From Pseudomonadota bacterium (GTDB lineage: Bacteria; Bdellovibrionota; Bacteriovoracia; Bacteriovoracales; Bacteriovoracaceae): a DNA stretch of 64,000 nucleotides. The stretch lies in contig JAIYBW010000002.1 in the NCBI GenBank assembly GCA_027488375.1, positions 1 to 64,000 on the forward strand. Reading direction: 5' to 3'. Each line of letters starts with the position of its first letter. Position 1 is the first letter of the stretch. Below are positions 43,989 through 53,062 of the stretch, in pieces. The notes beneath the pieces were generated by a model. That model saw only the letters and a program-made list of their open reading frames with translations, made no database searches and was not told the origin of the DNA. The translations under genes and the position numbers were made by a program.

Positions 43989-44587
43989 TATTTCATCTCC
44001 TGCTTTTCCTTGATCTCTTTAACGTGATCAGGTGTGACGATGAAATTTGCTTTGATATCACCGATCATTTTTCGGTAGCTCATCGCATTCAGTGCATCCT
44101 CTTGAGTTGGTCTTTCAGAAGGCTTCCTATCTTCACCTTTTGCAATTTTGTCCTGTAAGTGAAGAATGGCATAAATCAATCCTTCCGGTATCGGAGGACA
44201 ACCTGGCACATAAACATCGACTGGCATAATTTCATCAATTCCCTGAAGAACCGAATAAGTATCAAAAATACCACCTGACGAAGAACAAGCTCCCATGGCA
44301 ATAACCCACTTAGGCTCTAACATTTGATCGTAGATTGTTCTTAGGACTGGTGCCATTTTAGTGGTAATTGTCCCTGCAACGATCAGCATATCCGCTTGAC
44401 GAGGAGAAAAACGGACAACTTCTGCTCCAAAACGAGAGAGATCGTAGGTGCTTGAGAGTGTTGACATCATCTCAATGCCACAGCACGAGGTTCCAAATGG
44501 CATTGGCCAAAGAGAATTCTTTTGGGCCCATTTAACAGCTTCGCTAAGAAGCGTTGGATAAAAAAATGAACTTCCATCTTTAGACAT
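43988..44587 (-). CDS. nuoB: NADH-quinone oxidoreductase subunit B
   Basis: 199 residues. All N2-cluster cysteines are present: the tandem CC of [11 protein letters not shown], the Cys of [10 protein letters not shown] and the Cys of VPGCPP. This serves as reference for the cysteine-free NuoB-like protein at 29 kb. Confidence 0.97.
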   Translation of the reverse strand: MSKDGSSFFYPTLLSEAVKWAQKNSLWPMPFGTSCCGIEMMSTLSSTYDLSRFGAEVVRFSPRQADMLIVAGTITTKMAPVLRTIYDQMLEPKWVIAMGACSSSGGIFDTYSVLQGIDEIMPVDVYVPGCPPIPEGLIYAILHLQDKIAKGEDRKPSERPTQEDALNAMSYRKMIGDIKANFIVTPDHVKEIKEKQEMK

Positions 44588-44597
44588 AATTTCCCCC

Positions 44598-44987
44598 TTA
44601 ATCCCAACTCAAAGCGCCACGTAAACGCAAGTAAACGTATCCACCCATGAGAAGGACAAAGAATAGACCCATCTCAAGTAAAATGAGTGGACCTGATTTT
44701 AAATAATTTTGATAAACAAGAGTCCAAGGGTACATAAAAACCACTTCGACATCAAAAATAAGAAAGATAATTCCAACAAGATAGTAACGAACTGAGAACT
44801 GTTGGTGAGCATCCCCTACCGGAGTCACACCACTTTCATAGGTTTCGTATTTTTTTGCTGTCGTAGCAACAGGCCGCTTGCCCATGATTTGGTTAATTAT
44901 TACAATGGCTGAAGTTACGATCAGAGCAATGATCATCAGAACAAGAATGGCGAAATAATTCAATGAACCTTCGATTGGAAGAGACAT
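44598..44987 (-). CDS. nuoA: NADH-quinone oxidoreductase subunit A
   Basis: 129 residues, three helices, with [20 protein letters not shown] and the Asp/Glu of [14 protein letters not shown]. First gene of the 14-gene operon. I chose the ATG at 44987 with AGGA 5 nt upstream; an ATG two codons earlier overlaps that site. The operon promoter should be in the 180 bp shared with the divergent gene at 45170. Confidence 0.95.
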   Translation of the reverse strand: MSLPIEGSLNYFAILVLMIIALIVTSAIVIINQIMGKRPVATTAKKYETYESGVTPVGDAHQQFSVRYYLVGIIFLIFDVEVVFMYPWTLVYQNYLKSGPLILLEMGLFFVLLMGGYVYLRLRGALSWD

Positions 44988-45134
44988 AAACATCCTAGTA
45001 AAAAATTAATGCCTCAAATCTAGCATCGGCTGGAGACAAACTCAATGCTATCTCTGAGAAATCTCGATGTTTTCTAGACGCGGACTTAACTTTCTCTAGA
45101 CAAATAAAACATAACAACGCACCGACTCATAAGA

Positions 45135-45163
45135 TTGGCAGCATAGCTTCAATCAACTATACT
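45135..45163 (+). promoter_or_regulatory. Near-consensus leaderless promoter
   Basis: TTGGCA (45135-45140), a 17-bp spacer, TATACT (45158-45163), then six bases to the ATG at 45170. The spacing puts the transcription start on the A of the start codon. A GAGG directly touching the ATG is too close to act as a ribosome binding site. Confidence 0.65.
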
Positions 45164-45169
45164 ACGAGG

Positions 45170-45871
45170 ATGTCAAAAGTTGCTCTGATTACCCTAGAGG
45201 GGTCTTATCTCTATTACCAAAATGATGTGAATTATTCTCAAGAGAATTTTAAGCTCGTCCATTTTCCAGAAAATCAAACTTATCATATTTACTCAGAAAT
45301 CCTTTCAAGGACAGAGTCCGGAGAATTTTTGAAGATTATGGTCCGTTATGAAATGAACTCTCAATTTATCCCTGTTTTTGTCAGGATTGAAAAATCTCTT
45401 GGGAATCGATATGCTCAAGAAATTTTCTCGATTGATATACCGAACCTTGAACTTCACTACACTTTCCAAGACTCTCAATCAACGCAAGAAGTCAAAAAGC
45501 CCTATAACGCGCGTCACTACCTCGCCACACCGGCCTTCAGTACATCGACCATTTTTACGCTATCCAAAAAATTTGATCCAAATGCCAGAACTCCCGTGAC
45601 CTTTATCGGCTCAAATAATGAATGGAATTTTAGCGAAAGACCTGAAGAAAAGACGGCCTTTGCTGAATTTAAATCTCGAGATGTGCAAGATTTCAAAATT
45701 AATAACGCCGCGTTACCTGCTAGTCACTTATGTCTTTATGAATTCGACTCAACGGCCGCAAAAAATGAAGTTCCAACAGAAATCTATATCAGCAAATATT
45801 TTGGAATCCCTTATCAACTTATCCAAGGTGAAAATAAAATTCTTATCAAAAACCTGAAGAAGAATTCTTAA
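45170..45871 (+). CDS. Protein of unknown function, probably leaderless
   Basis: 233 residues, cytoplasmic by composition (no signal peptide, no membrane helix), with alternating strands in the first 130 residues and one Cys near residue 187. No family recognised. It is transcribed from a near-consensus promoter ending 6 nt before the ATG, divergent from the nuo operon. The stop overlaps that of convergent dinG in TTAA. Confidence 0.65.
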   Translation: MSKVALITLEGSYLYYQNDVNYSQENFKLVHFPENQTYHIYSEILSRTESGEFLKIMVRYEMNSQFIPVFVRIEKSLGNRYAQEIFSIDIPNLELHYTFQDSQSTQEVKKPYNARHYLATPAFSTSTIFTLSKKFDPNARTPVTFIGSNNEWNFSERPEEKTAFAEFKSRDVQDFKINNAALPASHLCLYEFDSTAAKNEVPTEIYISKYFGIPYQLIQGENKILIKNLKKNS

Positions 45872-48723
45872 ACATTAAAGTATTCACCTATTTCTTTGCA
45901 AGCTTCGCTGAGTGGGAGTGATCTGATCTGATAAGGCTCCATCAGTTTTTGAAATGTTCTGAGGGTTCCACCTTTCCATTTTTTAATTCGATTATCAACG
46001 ACTAATATGGCCCCATGATCTTTTTCAGACCTGAGTAGTCTTCCAAATTTTTGATGGAGAGAACGAGTTCGATGGGCCAGAAAATAATCATTAAACTCAT
46101 TTCCAAATTTAAATTCAAAAAAATCTCTTCTTTTCTGAATGACAAGATCCTGTCTGACGTCTGGAATTTTATCAATAACGATGAACTGAAGTTTTTCACC
46201 AGGAATATCAATTCCCTCTCCAAAACTCTCCATTCCAATCAGGATCGCACTCTGCTCTTTTTTAAACTCTTCAACAACATTTTTTCCAATCCCTTGAACA
46301 AAGACTGGAACCTTGCCCTCAAATTCTCTTAATAGAAGATCAACAGCGGCTTCAAATCTCAAACGGGATGAAAAAAGTAGTAAGGTTCTTCCGCCTAGCT
46401 TTTTGATAAGTGGATTAATTTGCTTACAGAGATCTGGCACAAAGAGTGGATCTGAAATATTGCGCGTATCAGAGCTCAAATAAACTTTTGAGTTATTTTT
46501 ATAGTCATAGACGGCCTCCAGGAAAAGGCCCGTTTTAAATCGCTTAACAGGCTCAAGATATGAATAACCTGTCATCCATTCCACGCCTTGAATACCAGAA
46601 TCACCTGAAGCATTGGCCAGCGTTGCCGATGTAAAAACCACTCCCGCACTTGGTAAAAGCAACTCATCATGAATCTTCTTTCCGATATCAATCGGTGAAG
46701 ATTCGAAGGTATAACTATAAGCCTCAGAGTATTGAATGATAGTTGACCAATCTTGAGGTTGCTCTAAAAAATGCTTAAAAGCAGAAGTTAATTTATCTAA
46801 AATTCCAAAATTTGATTCGAAAACGGTCCAGGCACGAAGTTTCTGAGCTTCATTTTTAAAATCCCTATTTTCCCATCGAGACATATAAGGCATGTAGAGG
46901 GTGTAAAGACTATTAAAAATAAAATGAAGACTCTCAACATGATTGAGGATTGTAGCAGCGAGAGAGTCTTTAATTTCTGACTTTTTTGGAAAAGGTAACT
47001 CATTACCATAGGCCGGAGAATAATTCGGTAATTTCTTGAAAAAAGACTCCACTACTGTCGGAAGTGACTCAAAATGATCTCTCATCATGCGAAGATTGAA
47101 TTGAGTTTCCTGCCTGATTTTTTGAATTGTATCCTCAACTGCAAATTCATCTTCCATGGATGAAAGAAGATAAATTAATGATCCCATCCCCTGAGGAAAA
47201 TTCTTTTGAAAGGACTCAAGACTTTTATGGGCCACTTCAATGGTATAGGCCTGAGTGGCTTCACTCTCAAGGCGGTGTGCCTCGTCAACAACGATATACT
47301 GAGGTCGATCCAGACTTCTTGGCCAATTAAGCATGAGGGCATGGTTACCAATAATTAATTTGGCATCTTTGGCTTCTCTTAAACCTTGAATATAACTGCA
47401 TTGGCCCACATAGGGACAATTTTGTCCGACACAGGCCTTATAATCAACGGCCAGCTGTGATTCTTTTTCAGCTAATTCCTGACATATCTTTTTTAAGACA
47501 AAAGGCAGTTGCTCACGAGTAAGCTTTTTCTCATAACTCACACGAGAGTTGTAAAAAAAGAGCATTTCAAAGTAAGCCTTGGCAAAAGCGTCACCAAAGG
47601 ATGTGATGAAAGTTTGTTCCTGATCATCTCCCCTGAAAATTAACTCGCATAAATGATTACTAGACCCCACGAGCTTAACGACTTTAGTATCGGCCGATAA
47701 ATTCAGGAGTCGCTTCACCTGGGGAACATCTTTATTGAGGGCCTGATCTTGAAGAGTTTTTGTCCCTGTCGCAACAAGGCAAGATGTCTTCTCTTGAATA
47801 GAAAATAAAAAGGCTGGCAAAAGATAGCCCATGGTTTTTCCAGTCCCAGTAGGGGCCTGAATGAGCGCATGAATTTTATTTTTAAAAGCCTGCCCAACTC
47901 GGAGAGCAAGAGTTTCCTGAGCTTCGCGATATTTATAGTGAGGCAAATAAGATTGAATTTCATCTTCAGACCTCAGAATTTTCTCAACATTCTGCTTAGA
48001 AAATTCTAGTGAGAATCCAAAATTATTTTTTTCTTCAATCGGAGTTGCCTGATGAAATAAAGAATAGGCCTTGAACTTATCCTTTAGATTGAATTCAATT
48101 TGCTCTGCAAGTTCAAGAAGCTCTAATTCAGAAAGCTCAAAGAAGTTTCGAAACCAAAAGTCCTCAGGAAATTGTAAAAAAACCTCCCTCAGTTTTAATC
48201 GAAACTCTTTATCTTGATGAGTTATGTAGGTCGAAAGTACAAGAACTTTCAATAAATCCCTGGCATCAGCTAAACCACGATGCTCTTCCTTGTCAGAAAT
48301 TCCCAAATGATTAATAAAAAACTCTAAATTGAGAGTCGTGGCTTCTGGAAAAAGCAACGCCAAATAGAAAATTGAATCCTGATAACTTTCTCGTTTGTCA
48401 TGAGCAGGCAACCGATCAAAATAGCGCTTTAAGAAACTTTCTTCAAAGGCAGCGTTATGGGCAAGAAGAGCATGACCTTCTAAACTCAGTAATTCATTTT
48501 CAACCTGAGACCAAAGGGGGGCTTTCTGCACCATAGTCTGAGTGATGCCCGTTAATTTTGTAATATAGCTGGAAATTGCATTTTCAGAACGAACGAGGGA
48601 TGTATAAGTTCGAATCAGCTTAGTTCCATCAAATTGATAGAATCCCAAGTCTATAATCTCGTCCGTTGCAGGATTAATTCCTGAGGTTTCGATATCAATA
48701 ACTGACCACAAACCTAGGGCCAT
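45868..48723 (-). CDS. dinG: DnaQ-like exonuclease fused to DinG-type helicase
   Basis: 951 residues. Residues 1-170 form a DEDDh 3'-5' exonuclease domain: DIETSG, HNAAFEESFL and HRGLADARD. The rest is a superfamily 2 XPD/DinG helicase: APTGTGKT, four Cys of the Fe-S region (CVGQNCPYVGQC plus an upstream Cys), DEAH (VVDEAHRLE), and the C-terminal QKFGRLLRSE motif VI. Such exonuclease-DinG fusions occur in Firmicutes and other groups; they act in removing RNA-DNA hybrids or in nuclease-coupled repair. AAAGG lies 9 nt before the ATG. Confidence 0.9.
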   Translation of the reverse strand: MALGLWSVIDIETSGINPATDEIIDLGFYQFDGTKLIRTYTSLVRSENAISSYITKLTGITQTMVQKAPLWSQVENELLSLEGHALLAHNAAFEESFLKRYFDRLPAHDKRESYQDSIFYLALLFPEATTLNLEFFINHLGISDKEEHRGLADARDLLKVLVLSTYITHQDKEFRLKLREVFLQFPEDFWFRNFFELSELELLELAEQIEFNLKDKFKAYSLFHQATPIEEKNNFGFSLEFSKQNVEKILRSEDEIQSYLPHYKYREAQETLALRVGQAFKNKIHALIQAPTGTGKTMGYLLPAFLFSIQEKTSCLVATGTKTLQDQALNKDVPQVKRLLNLSADTKVVKLVGSSNHLCELIFRGDDQEQTFITSFGDAFAKAYFEMLFFYNSRVSYEKKLTREQLPFVLKKICQELAEKESQLAVDYKACVGQNCPYVGQCSYIQGLREAKDAKLIIGNHALMLNWPRSLDRPQYIVVDEAHRLESEATQAYTIEVAHKSLESFQKNFPQGMGSLIYLLSSMEDEFAVEDTIQKIRQETQFNLRMMRDHFESLPTVVESFFKKLPNYSPAYGNELPFPKKSEIKDSLAATILNHVESLHFIFNSLYTLYMPYMSRWENRDFKNEAQKLRAWTVFESNFGILDKLTSAFKHFLEQPQDWSTIIQYSEAYSYTFESSPIDIGKKIHDELLLPSAGVVFTSATLANASGDSGIQGVEWMTGYSYLEPVKRFKTGLFLEAVYDYKNNSKVYLSSDTRNISDPLFVPDLCKQINPLIKKLGGRTLLLFSSRLRFEAAVDLLLREFEGKVPVFVQGIGKNVVEEFKKEQSAILIGMESFGEGIDIPGEKLQFIVIDKIPDVRQDLVIQKRRDFFEFKFGNEFNDYFLAHRTRSLHQKFGRLLRSEKDHGAILVVDNRIKKWKGGTLRTFQKLMEPYQIRSLPLSEACKEIGEYFNV

Positions 48724-48830
48724 AACCTACAACCTTTGCGCAAAGTGACATTAAGAAGTCTAAGATAAATTAAAGTGCAGACTTCCGTCAATTATGCTAT
48801 TTTGCATTAACAAAATTTCAAGGGCAGTTA

Positions 48831-49220
48831 ATGGAAACATTTCTCATGCAAATGCAGTCTTTCTGTATCGTCTTACTCATGGGAGTTGGAATTTATTATC
48901 GTCGCCACCAAAACCGACATGTTAAAATAATGTCTGCGGCCATGATTTGGGATGTTGTACTCATTTTACAAATTGAGCTTAGCCGTTCTGCGATTTTAAA
49001 GGCTTCAAAGGCGATCTCCAATGCCATGGCCCTCAACATCCATGTTTCAATTGCAGTCCTCACAGTGATTTTTTATATTTTCATGATTAAAACAGGGCGT
49101 CAGATGTTAAAGGGTGATTTCAAAATAAGACGTCGCCATAAAGCCCTAGGGTGGACAACTTTTTGTCTGAGAATTCTTACCTTCGTCACAAGTTTCTGGG
49201 CCGTTGTTCCAAAGGAATAA
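48831..49220 (+). CDS. Small four-helix membrane protein
   Basis: 129 residues with four transmembrane helices (about 5-21, 33-50, 69-86, 103-123). His residues flank or lie within helices (NRHVKIM, NIHVSIAV, RRHKALGW), a layout seen in DUF420-like and cytochrome b561-like proteins, so heme or quinone contact is possible but unproven. AAGGGC precedes the ATG. It is followed 2 nt later by bolA, forming the first gene of a four-gene run. Confidence 0.7.
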   Translation: METFLMQMQSFCIVLLMGVGIYYRRHQNRHVKIMSAAMIWDVVLILQIELSRSAILKASKAISNAMALNIHVSIAVLTVIFYIFMIKTGRQMLKGDFKIRRRHKALGWTTFCLRILTFVTSFWAVVPKE

Positions 49221-49222
49221 TC

Positions 49223-49480
49223 ATGGAAAGAGAATTTGAATTTGTTGAAGAAATTATTAAAACTGGCTTACCAGATGCTTTAGTTTTTGTTGAAGATATG
49301 ACGGGGACTAAAGACCATCTCGCCATCACTGTTGTCTCTAATGCTTTTGAAGGCAAGTTGCTTTTTCAACAACATCAGATCTTAATGAATCTTCTGAAAG
49401 ATGAACTTAAAACAAGAATCCATGCAGTAAAGCTACAAACACTCACTCCATCAAAATACAGTCAAATGACAAAGGATTAA
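49223..49480 (+). CDS. bolA: BolA family protein
   Basis: 85 residues. BolA/IbaG fold: helix-strand start, the conserved DHLAITVVSNAFEGKLLFQQHQ (helix-turn with the FEGK and His loop) and the ALKLQTLTP-like ending. BolA proteins bind [2Fe-2S] together with CGFS glutaredoxins, and the next gene encodes exactly such a glutaredoxin. I chose the ATG at 49223 (AAAGGAAT upstream); the longer frame begins inside the upstream gene. Confidence 0.92.
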   Translation: MEREFEFVEEIIKTGLPDALVFVEDMTGTKDHLAITVVSNAFEGKLLFQQHQILMNLLKDELKTRIHAVKLQTLTPSKYSQMTKD

Positions 49481-49484
49481 ACAA

Positions 49485-49856
49485 ATGACAAATTCATTTA
49501 ATATTCTTAACAATGAAGTTTCAGAAATAACTAATGCAGATAAGTCTTTAGGAATTAAAGAGCAAATTGAAAGCCTCCTTAAGAGTTCAAATATCGTACT
49601 TTTTATGAAAGGCAATGCTGAAATGCCAATGTGTGGATTTTCTGCAAACTCAGTTTCAATCCTAAAAAAACTAGGTGTTTCATTTAAAACTTTTAATATT
49701 CTTAATGATCCTGAAATTCGACAAGGTTTAAAAGATTATTCAAACTGGCCGACTTATCCCCAACTCTATATTAAAGGTCAACTGATTGGTGGAAATGATA
49801 TTATCACTGAAATGTTTCAGACTGGGGAACTTCAGGATTATCTAAAAAAGAACTAA
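49485..49856 (+). CDS. grxD: Monothiol glutaredoxin, Grx4 type
   Basis: 123 residues with the CGFS active site (MPMCGFSANSV), the preceding Lys (FMKG), the WPTYPQLYIKG cis-Pro loop and GGNDI. Carries and transfers [2Fe-2S] clusters with BolA. The first 20 residues are an extension beyond the usual family start. Lies 4 nt after bolA. Confidence 0.95.
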   Translation: MTNSFNILNNEVSEITNADKSLGIKEQIESLLKSSNIVLFMKGNAEMPMCGFSANSVSILKKLGVSFKTFNILNDPEIRQGLKDYSNWPTYPQLYIKGQLIGGNDIITEMFQTGELQDYLKKN

Positions 49857-49861
49857 TCTTA

Positions 49862-51124
49862 ATGAAAAGACTTATTGGAAAGATTGATCCGAATAATAGA
49901 AATGTATCTATTTGGGGCGCTGGGTTTTCAGGACTAGTCTTAGGTTACTACCTTAAGGACCAGGGATACAATGTTACAATTCATGAAAGGTCCAATAAAG
50001 TCGGCGGCAAGATTCAAACTAATAAATCTGGTCCAGGCTTAGCAGAAAAAGCGGCCAATGCTCTTTATCTCAATCAAGATGGGCTTGAACTCCTTAAGGA
50101 GTTAAAACTTGAACCTTTGCCTGCTTCAAAAAATTTAAAAAGACTTTTGTTCATTAAAGGAAAAGCGAGGAAACCATTTCAGTTTTCTCTCCTGGCCAAG
50201 GTTGCCAGTAATTCCCACAAGAAACCTCCACTCATTACAGATGGTCTTAATGTAGCGGATTTTTTTCGCCCGCTTCTCGGAGAAGAAAACCTGAAGCACT
50301 ATCTCTCTCCTGCTTTAGGTGGACTCTATGCTGTTCCGGTCGATCAGCTACACTTTAGATCAATTTTTCCTCAAGTCGGAAGTAAAGCTCAGTTTGACTC
50401 TTACTTTTCTTTTTTAAAGATGTTTTTTAAATATCATAAAGAACAACCAAAACTTGAAACCTCTGGATCTGTGAGTTTTGAAGGTGGGATGCAAACACTT
50501 GTCGATAGGTTAGCCGAAGTCTTAAGACATGACATTAGACTCAACTCGAAAGAAACACCTAAGCTCAATCAAAATATCATCATTTGCACTGATGCAACCA
50601 ATGCTTCCGAGCTCTTAAATGAAATAAGACCAGAATTGAGTGATGAGTTAGCTCGTATTGAATACCGTCCTTTAAGTAGTACGACTATTTTTTTAAAACG
50701 AGAAATACGACCACTCCATAAAGCTTTTGGAGTTCTCATTCCTTTGGAGAATGGATTTCAATCAATTGGAATTCTTAATAATAAGGCTATTTTTCCTGCA
50801 AATAATGAAAATGTATCGGCCTACACTCTCATCTCTCCAAAAGATCTCACAAAAGAAGAAATTCTCAACGACTTAAAGTTGCTTTCGCCAGATTTAGAGG
50901 AAAACGATATTGAACATTTTGAAAAAACTTATTGGGAAAAGGCATTACCGATTTATAATCTTCAGCTTTTTCTAGCGATTAAGAAACTCCATCAACTATG
51001 TATGAAAGAAACGAATATCGCAATATTTGGGAACTATGTTGCTGGTATTAGCCTTAGAGATATGATTAGTGCGGCAAAATCATTTGCTCGCAACCCAACA
51101 GATTATAAAGGTTTCAACTTTTAA
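49862..51124 (+). CDS. Protoporphyrinogen oxidase-like flavoprotein
   Basis: 420 residues. N-terminal FAD-binding motif GAGFSG and the adenosine-binding Glu (HERSNKVGGKI), then the amine-oxidase/protoporphyrinogen-oxidase layout with LSPALGGLYAVPVDQL and the C-terminal FAD contact FGNYVAGISLRDMI, which matches the GNYxxGVSLxDCI pattern of HemY/HemG-type oxidases. It would act in heme synthesis, fitting the iron-sulfur neighbours bolA and grxD. The gene is 6 nt after grxD; its stop overlaps that of the convergent gene. Confidence 0.8.
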   Translation: MKRLIGKIDPNNRNVSIWGAGFSGLVLGYYLKDQGYNVTIHERSNKVGGKIQTNKSGPGLAEKAANALYLNQDGLELLKELKLEPLPASKNLKRLLFIKGKARKPFQFSLLAKVASNSHKKPPLITDGLNVADFFRPLLGEENLKHYLSPALGGLYAVPVDQLHFRSIFPQVGSKAQFDSYFSFLKMFFKYHKEQPKLETSGSVSFEGGMQTLVDRLAEVLRHDIRLNSKETPKLNQNIIICTDATNASELLNEIRPELSDELARIEYRPLSSTTIFLKREIRPLHKAFGVLIPLENGFQSIGILNNKAIFPANNENVSAYTLISPKDLTKEEILNDLKLLSPDLEENDIEHFEKTYWEKALPIYNLQLFLAIKKLHQLCMKETNIAIFGNYVAGISLRDMISAAKSFARNPTDYKGFNF

Positions 51125-52923
51125 TTTTTTTTGATGATCACATCAACAATATCTGCGCCCAAAACTATATAAGCTTTATCTTCAAACTTAATAGTTTTTG
51201 GTTTAAATTTAATTCCGTAATCAGTTGTGAACTTTGTAATATCTAATTCAAAATTCTTATTTTCAAAACTATCAAGCTGCTGTTGAAGTTTTTTTATCAC
51301 TGCTTTCCTCACCATTTGAAACATCTGTCCCACATTTGAAGGATAATTATATGTATTTAGAATTAAATCATCTTTTAAGGCCGTACGTATTTTTATAGAA
51401 ATTTTTGCTTCACCAGACTCACTATAGGAAGCGACAGGAACAATTTCAAATTCGAGTGGGAAATAGATGACACTATTATTATTATTTCTCTCAAGCCAAA
51501 TCCCAATTTCTGTTTCTGCCCATTCAATAGGATTCTTCCAGAAATTCGTTCTTAATTTTTTAAGATCAATTTCAAGGTTCGTAATGAGTTTAAAGGACTC
51601 AGGATTAAAAAAATGCAATCTAACGCTTTTTAATGACAAGGATTTCTCTTTAATCAATTCATCCGCCATCTCTTGAAAAAGCCCCGTTGAATTTGCAAGA
51701 TCTAAAGCCCCATTAATAACCGGCTCTGAAATAGCAATGAGGATGTGATCATCAGACTTATTATTCAAATCTAATTGAGGTAGCTTGCGTTGACTATTAC
51801 CTAAAGTATCCCCCACTTCAAAACGACTATGATTAAGAATGAAATCAAACAGACCACGGATTTCAAGACTCTGGTCTTCTAAAGAATTAATCTTTTTTAT
51901 CGTCAAATCTAGCTTTGCCTGACGAATAACATCACTCAACTGGCGCATGAGTGTTTCAAAGATGTCATCTGCCGAAATCACTTTGTCAGCATTTGATCTA
52001 AACAATACTGAACGACGAACATAAGTATTATCAACAGCAAGATAATTAAAATTTAGGGGCCAATCAAGATCTAAAGATCTTGACTCTTTATTTAAAATTG
52101 AGATTTTGGTTGAAAGCGACTTATCCTTTAAATATTTATTAAGAACACCTACTAAATCACCAGCAATATAGGTCGAAGCAAAGCTTAGTAATTTTTTTGA
52201 AAGAAACTGCTTTTTTTCAAGAATTTTTTCTCGAAGAGTTGATGTATCGAGTTCAGTCTCTTGTCCATTAATAACAATAGATATTTTTGGCACAGTTAGT
52301 GATTTAAAATTTATGTCTATTTTAGGAGATTTTTTTACATCTAAATTAGATTGAGTAGAAATAATTTTAGCAACTGCAAGCCCGTTTTGAATTCTCACTT
52401 CGAGTAGAAGACTTAATTCAAGTGGTTGCGAAATTGTCCGCAATGACAGTCCTGAAACATTTAGCTTTAATCCTTCTCCACATTTCTTTGTTTTTAAGGA
52501 TTCTCTATTCTCACAAAGTGATAAAGAATCTGCCTTCAAATTTAAGCTATTAAACTTAACTGATATTTTTAATTTCAAACCTTGTGAAGTGACATCTGCG
52601 ATATTGATTTTAACAGATTTTTGATCCAGATCACCATTTAACGATAACTCATCCGTTTTTAAAAAAATGGTGAGATCTTTATTAAGATTAATATTTGAAA
52701 TTTCATTTAATGTAGCAATAAGTGGGTTTGAGATAAGGTCTTTTTGCTTAATTTTTATTTCATAAAGATTTGAGGGAATTTTAATTTTCTCTACGGTACC
52801 AGAATGATTTTTAACAAGTCCTTGAAGAACTTCTTTTACTCCAGATGGACTAATCCTAACCCCTAAATGATCTTGGGCTTCGGCACCAATAAGACAAAAA
52901 ATAAGTAAAAGCCAAGGCATCAT
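51121..52923 (-). CDS. Exported 600-residue protein, possibly BPI-like (TULIP) fold
   Basis: Signal peptide of about 16 residues (ending GAEA), then a long beta-rich protein of two apparent halves. The mature start VRISPSGVKEVLQGL and IKIPS, and the end VLGADIVDV, resemble from memory the human BPI/LBP termini (VVRISQKGLDYA..., RIKIPDYSDSF, and LLFGADVVYK). The central part has long amphipathic strands (LKLKISVKFNSLNLKADSL). If right, it is a lipid-binding TULIP protein; the similarity is only by eye. One Cys pair lies near residues 140-150. Transcribed alone with TGAGGAG before the ATG. Confidence 0.55.
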   Translation of the reverse strand: MMPWLLLIFCLIGAEAQDHLGVRISPSGVKEVLQGLVKNHSGTVEKIKIPSNLYEIKIKQKDLISNPLIATLNEISNINLNKDLTIFLKTDELSLNGDLDQKSVKINIADVTSQGLKLKISVKFNSLNLKADSLSLCENRESLKTKKCGEGLKLNVSGLSLRTISQPLELSLLLEVRIQNGLAVAKIISTQSNLDVKKSPKIDINFKSLTVPKISIVINGQETELDTSTLREKILEKKQFLSKKLLSFASTYIAGDLVGVLNKYLKDKSLSTKISILNKESRSLDLDWPLNFNYLAVDNTYVRRSVLFRSNADKVISADDIFETLMRQLSDVIRQAKLDLTIKKINSLEDQSLEIRGLFDFILNHSRFEVGDTLGNSQRKLPQLDLNNKSDDHILIAISEPVINGALDLANSTGLFQEMADELIKEKSLSLKSVRLHFFNPESFKLITNLEIDLKKLRTNFWKNPIEWAETEIGIWLERNNNNSVIYFPLEFEIVPVASYSESGEAKISIKIRTALKDDLILNTYNYPSNVGQMFQMVRKAVIKKLQQQLDSFENKNFELDITKFTTDYGIKFKPKTIKFEDKAYIVLGADIVDVIIKKN

Positions 52924-53062
52924 CTAAAAATCTCCTCAATTCAAGGTCACCTGACTTTAAAGCAAGAGTTAGGCCATGAGTAACAGCCTAAATACTGAAT
53001 AATACGAACTTCTCCACGCCTTTAAAGGTCTCTAGGTAGTCACGTGATAAAAAATTAGACAG

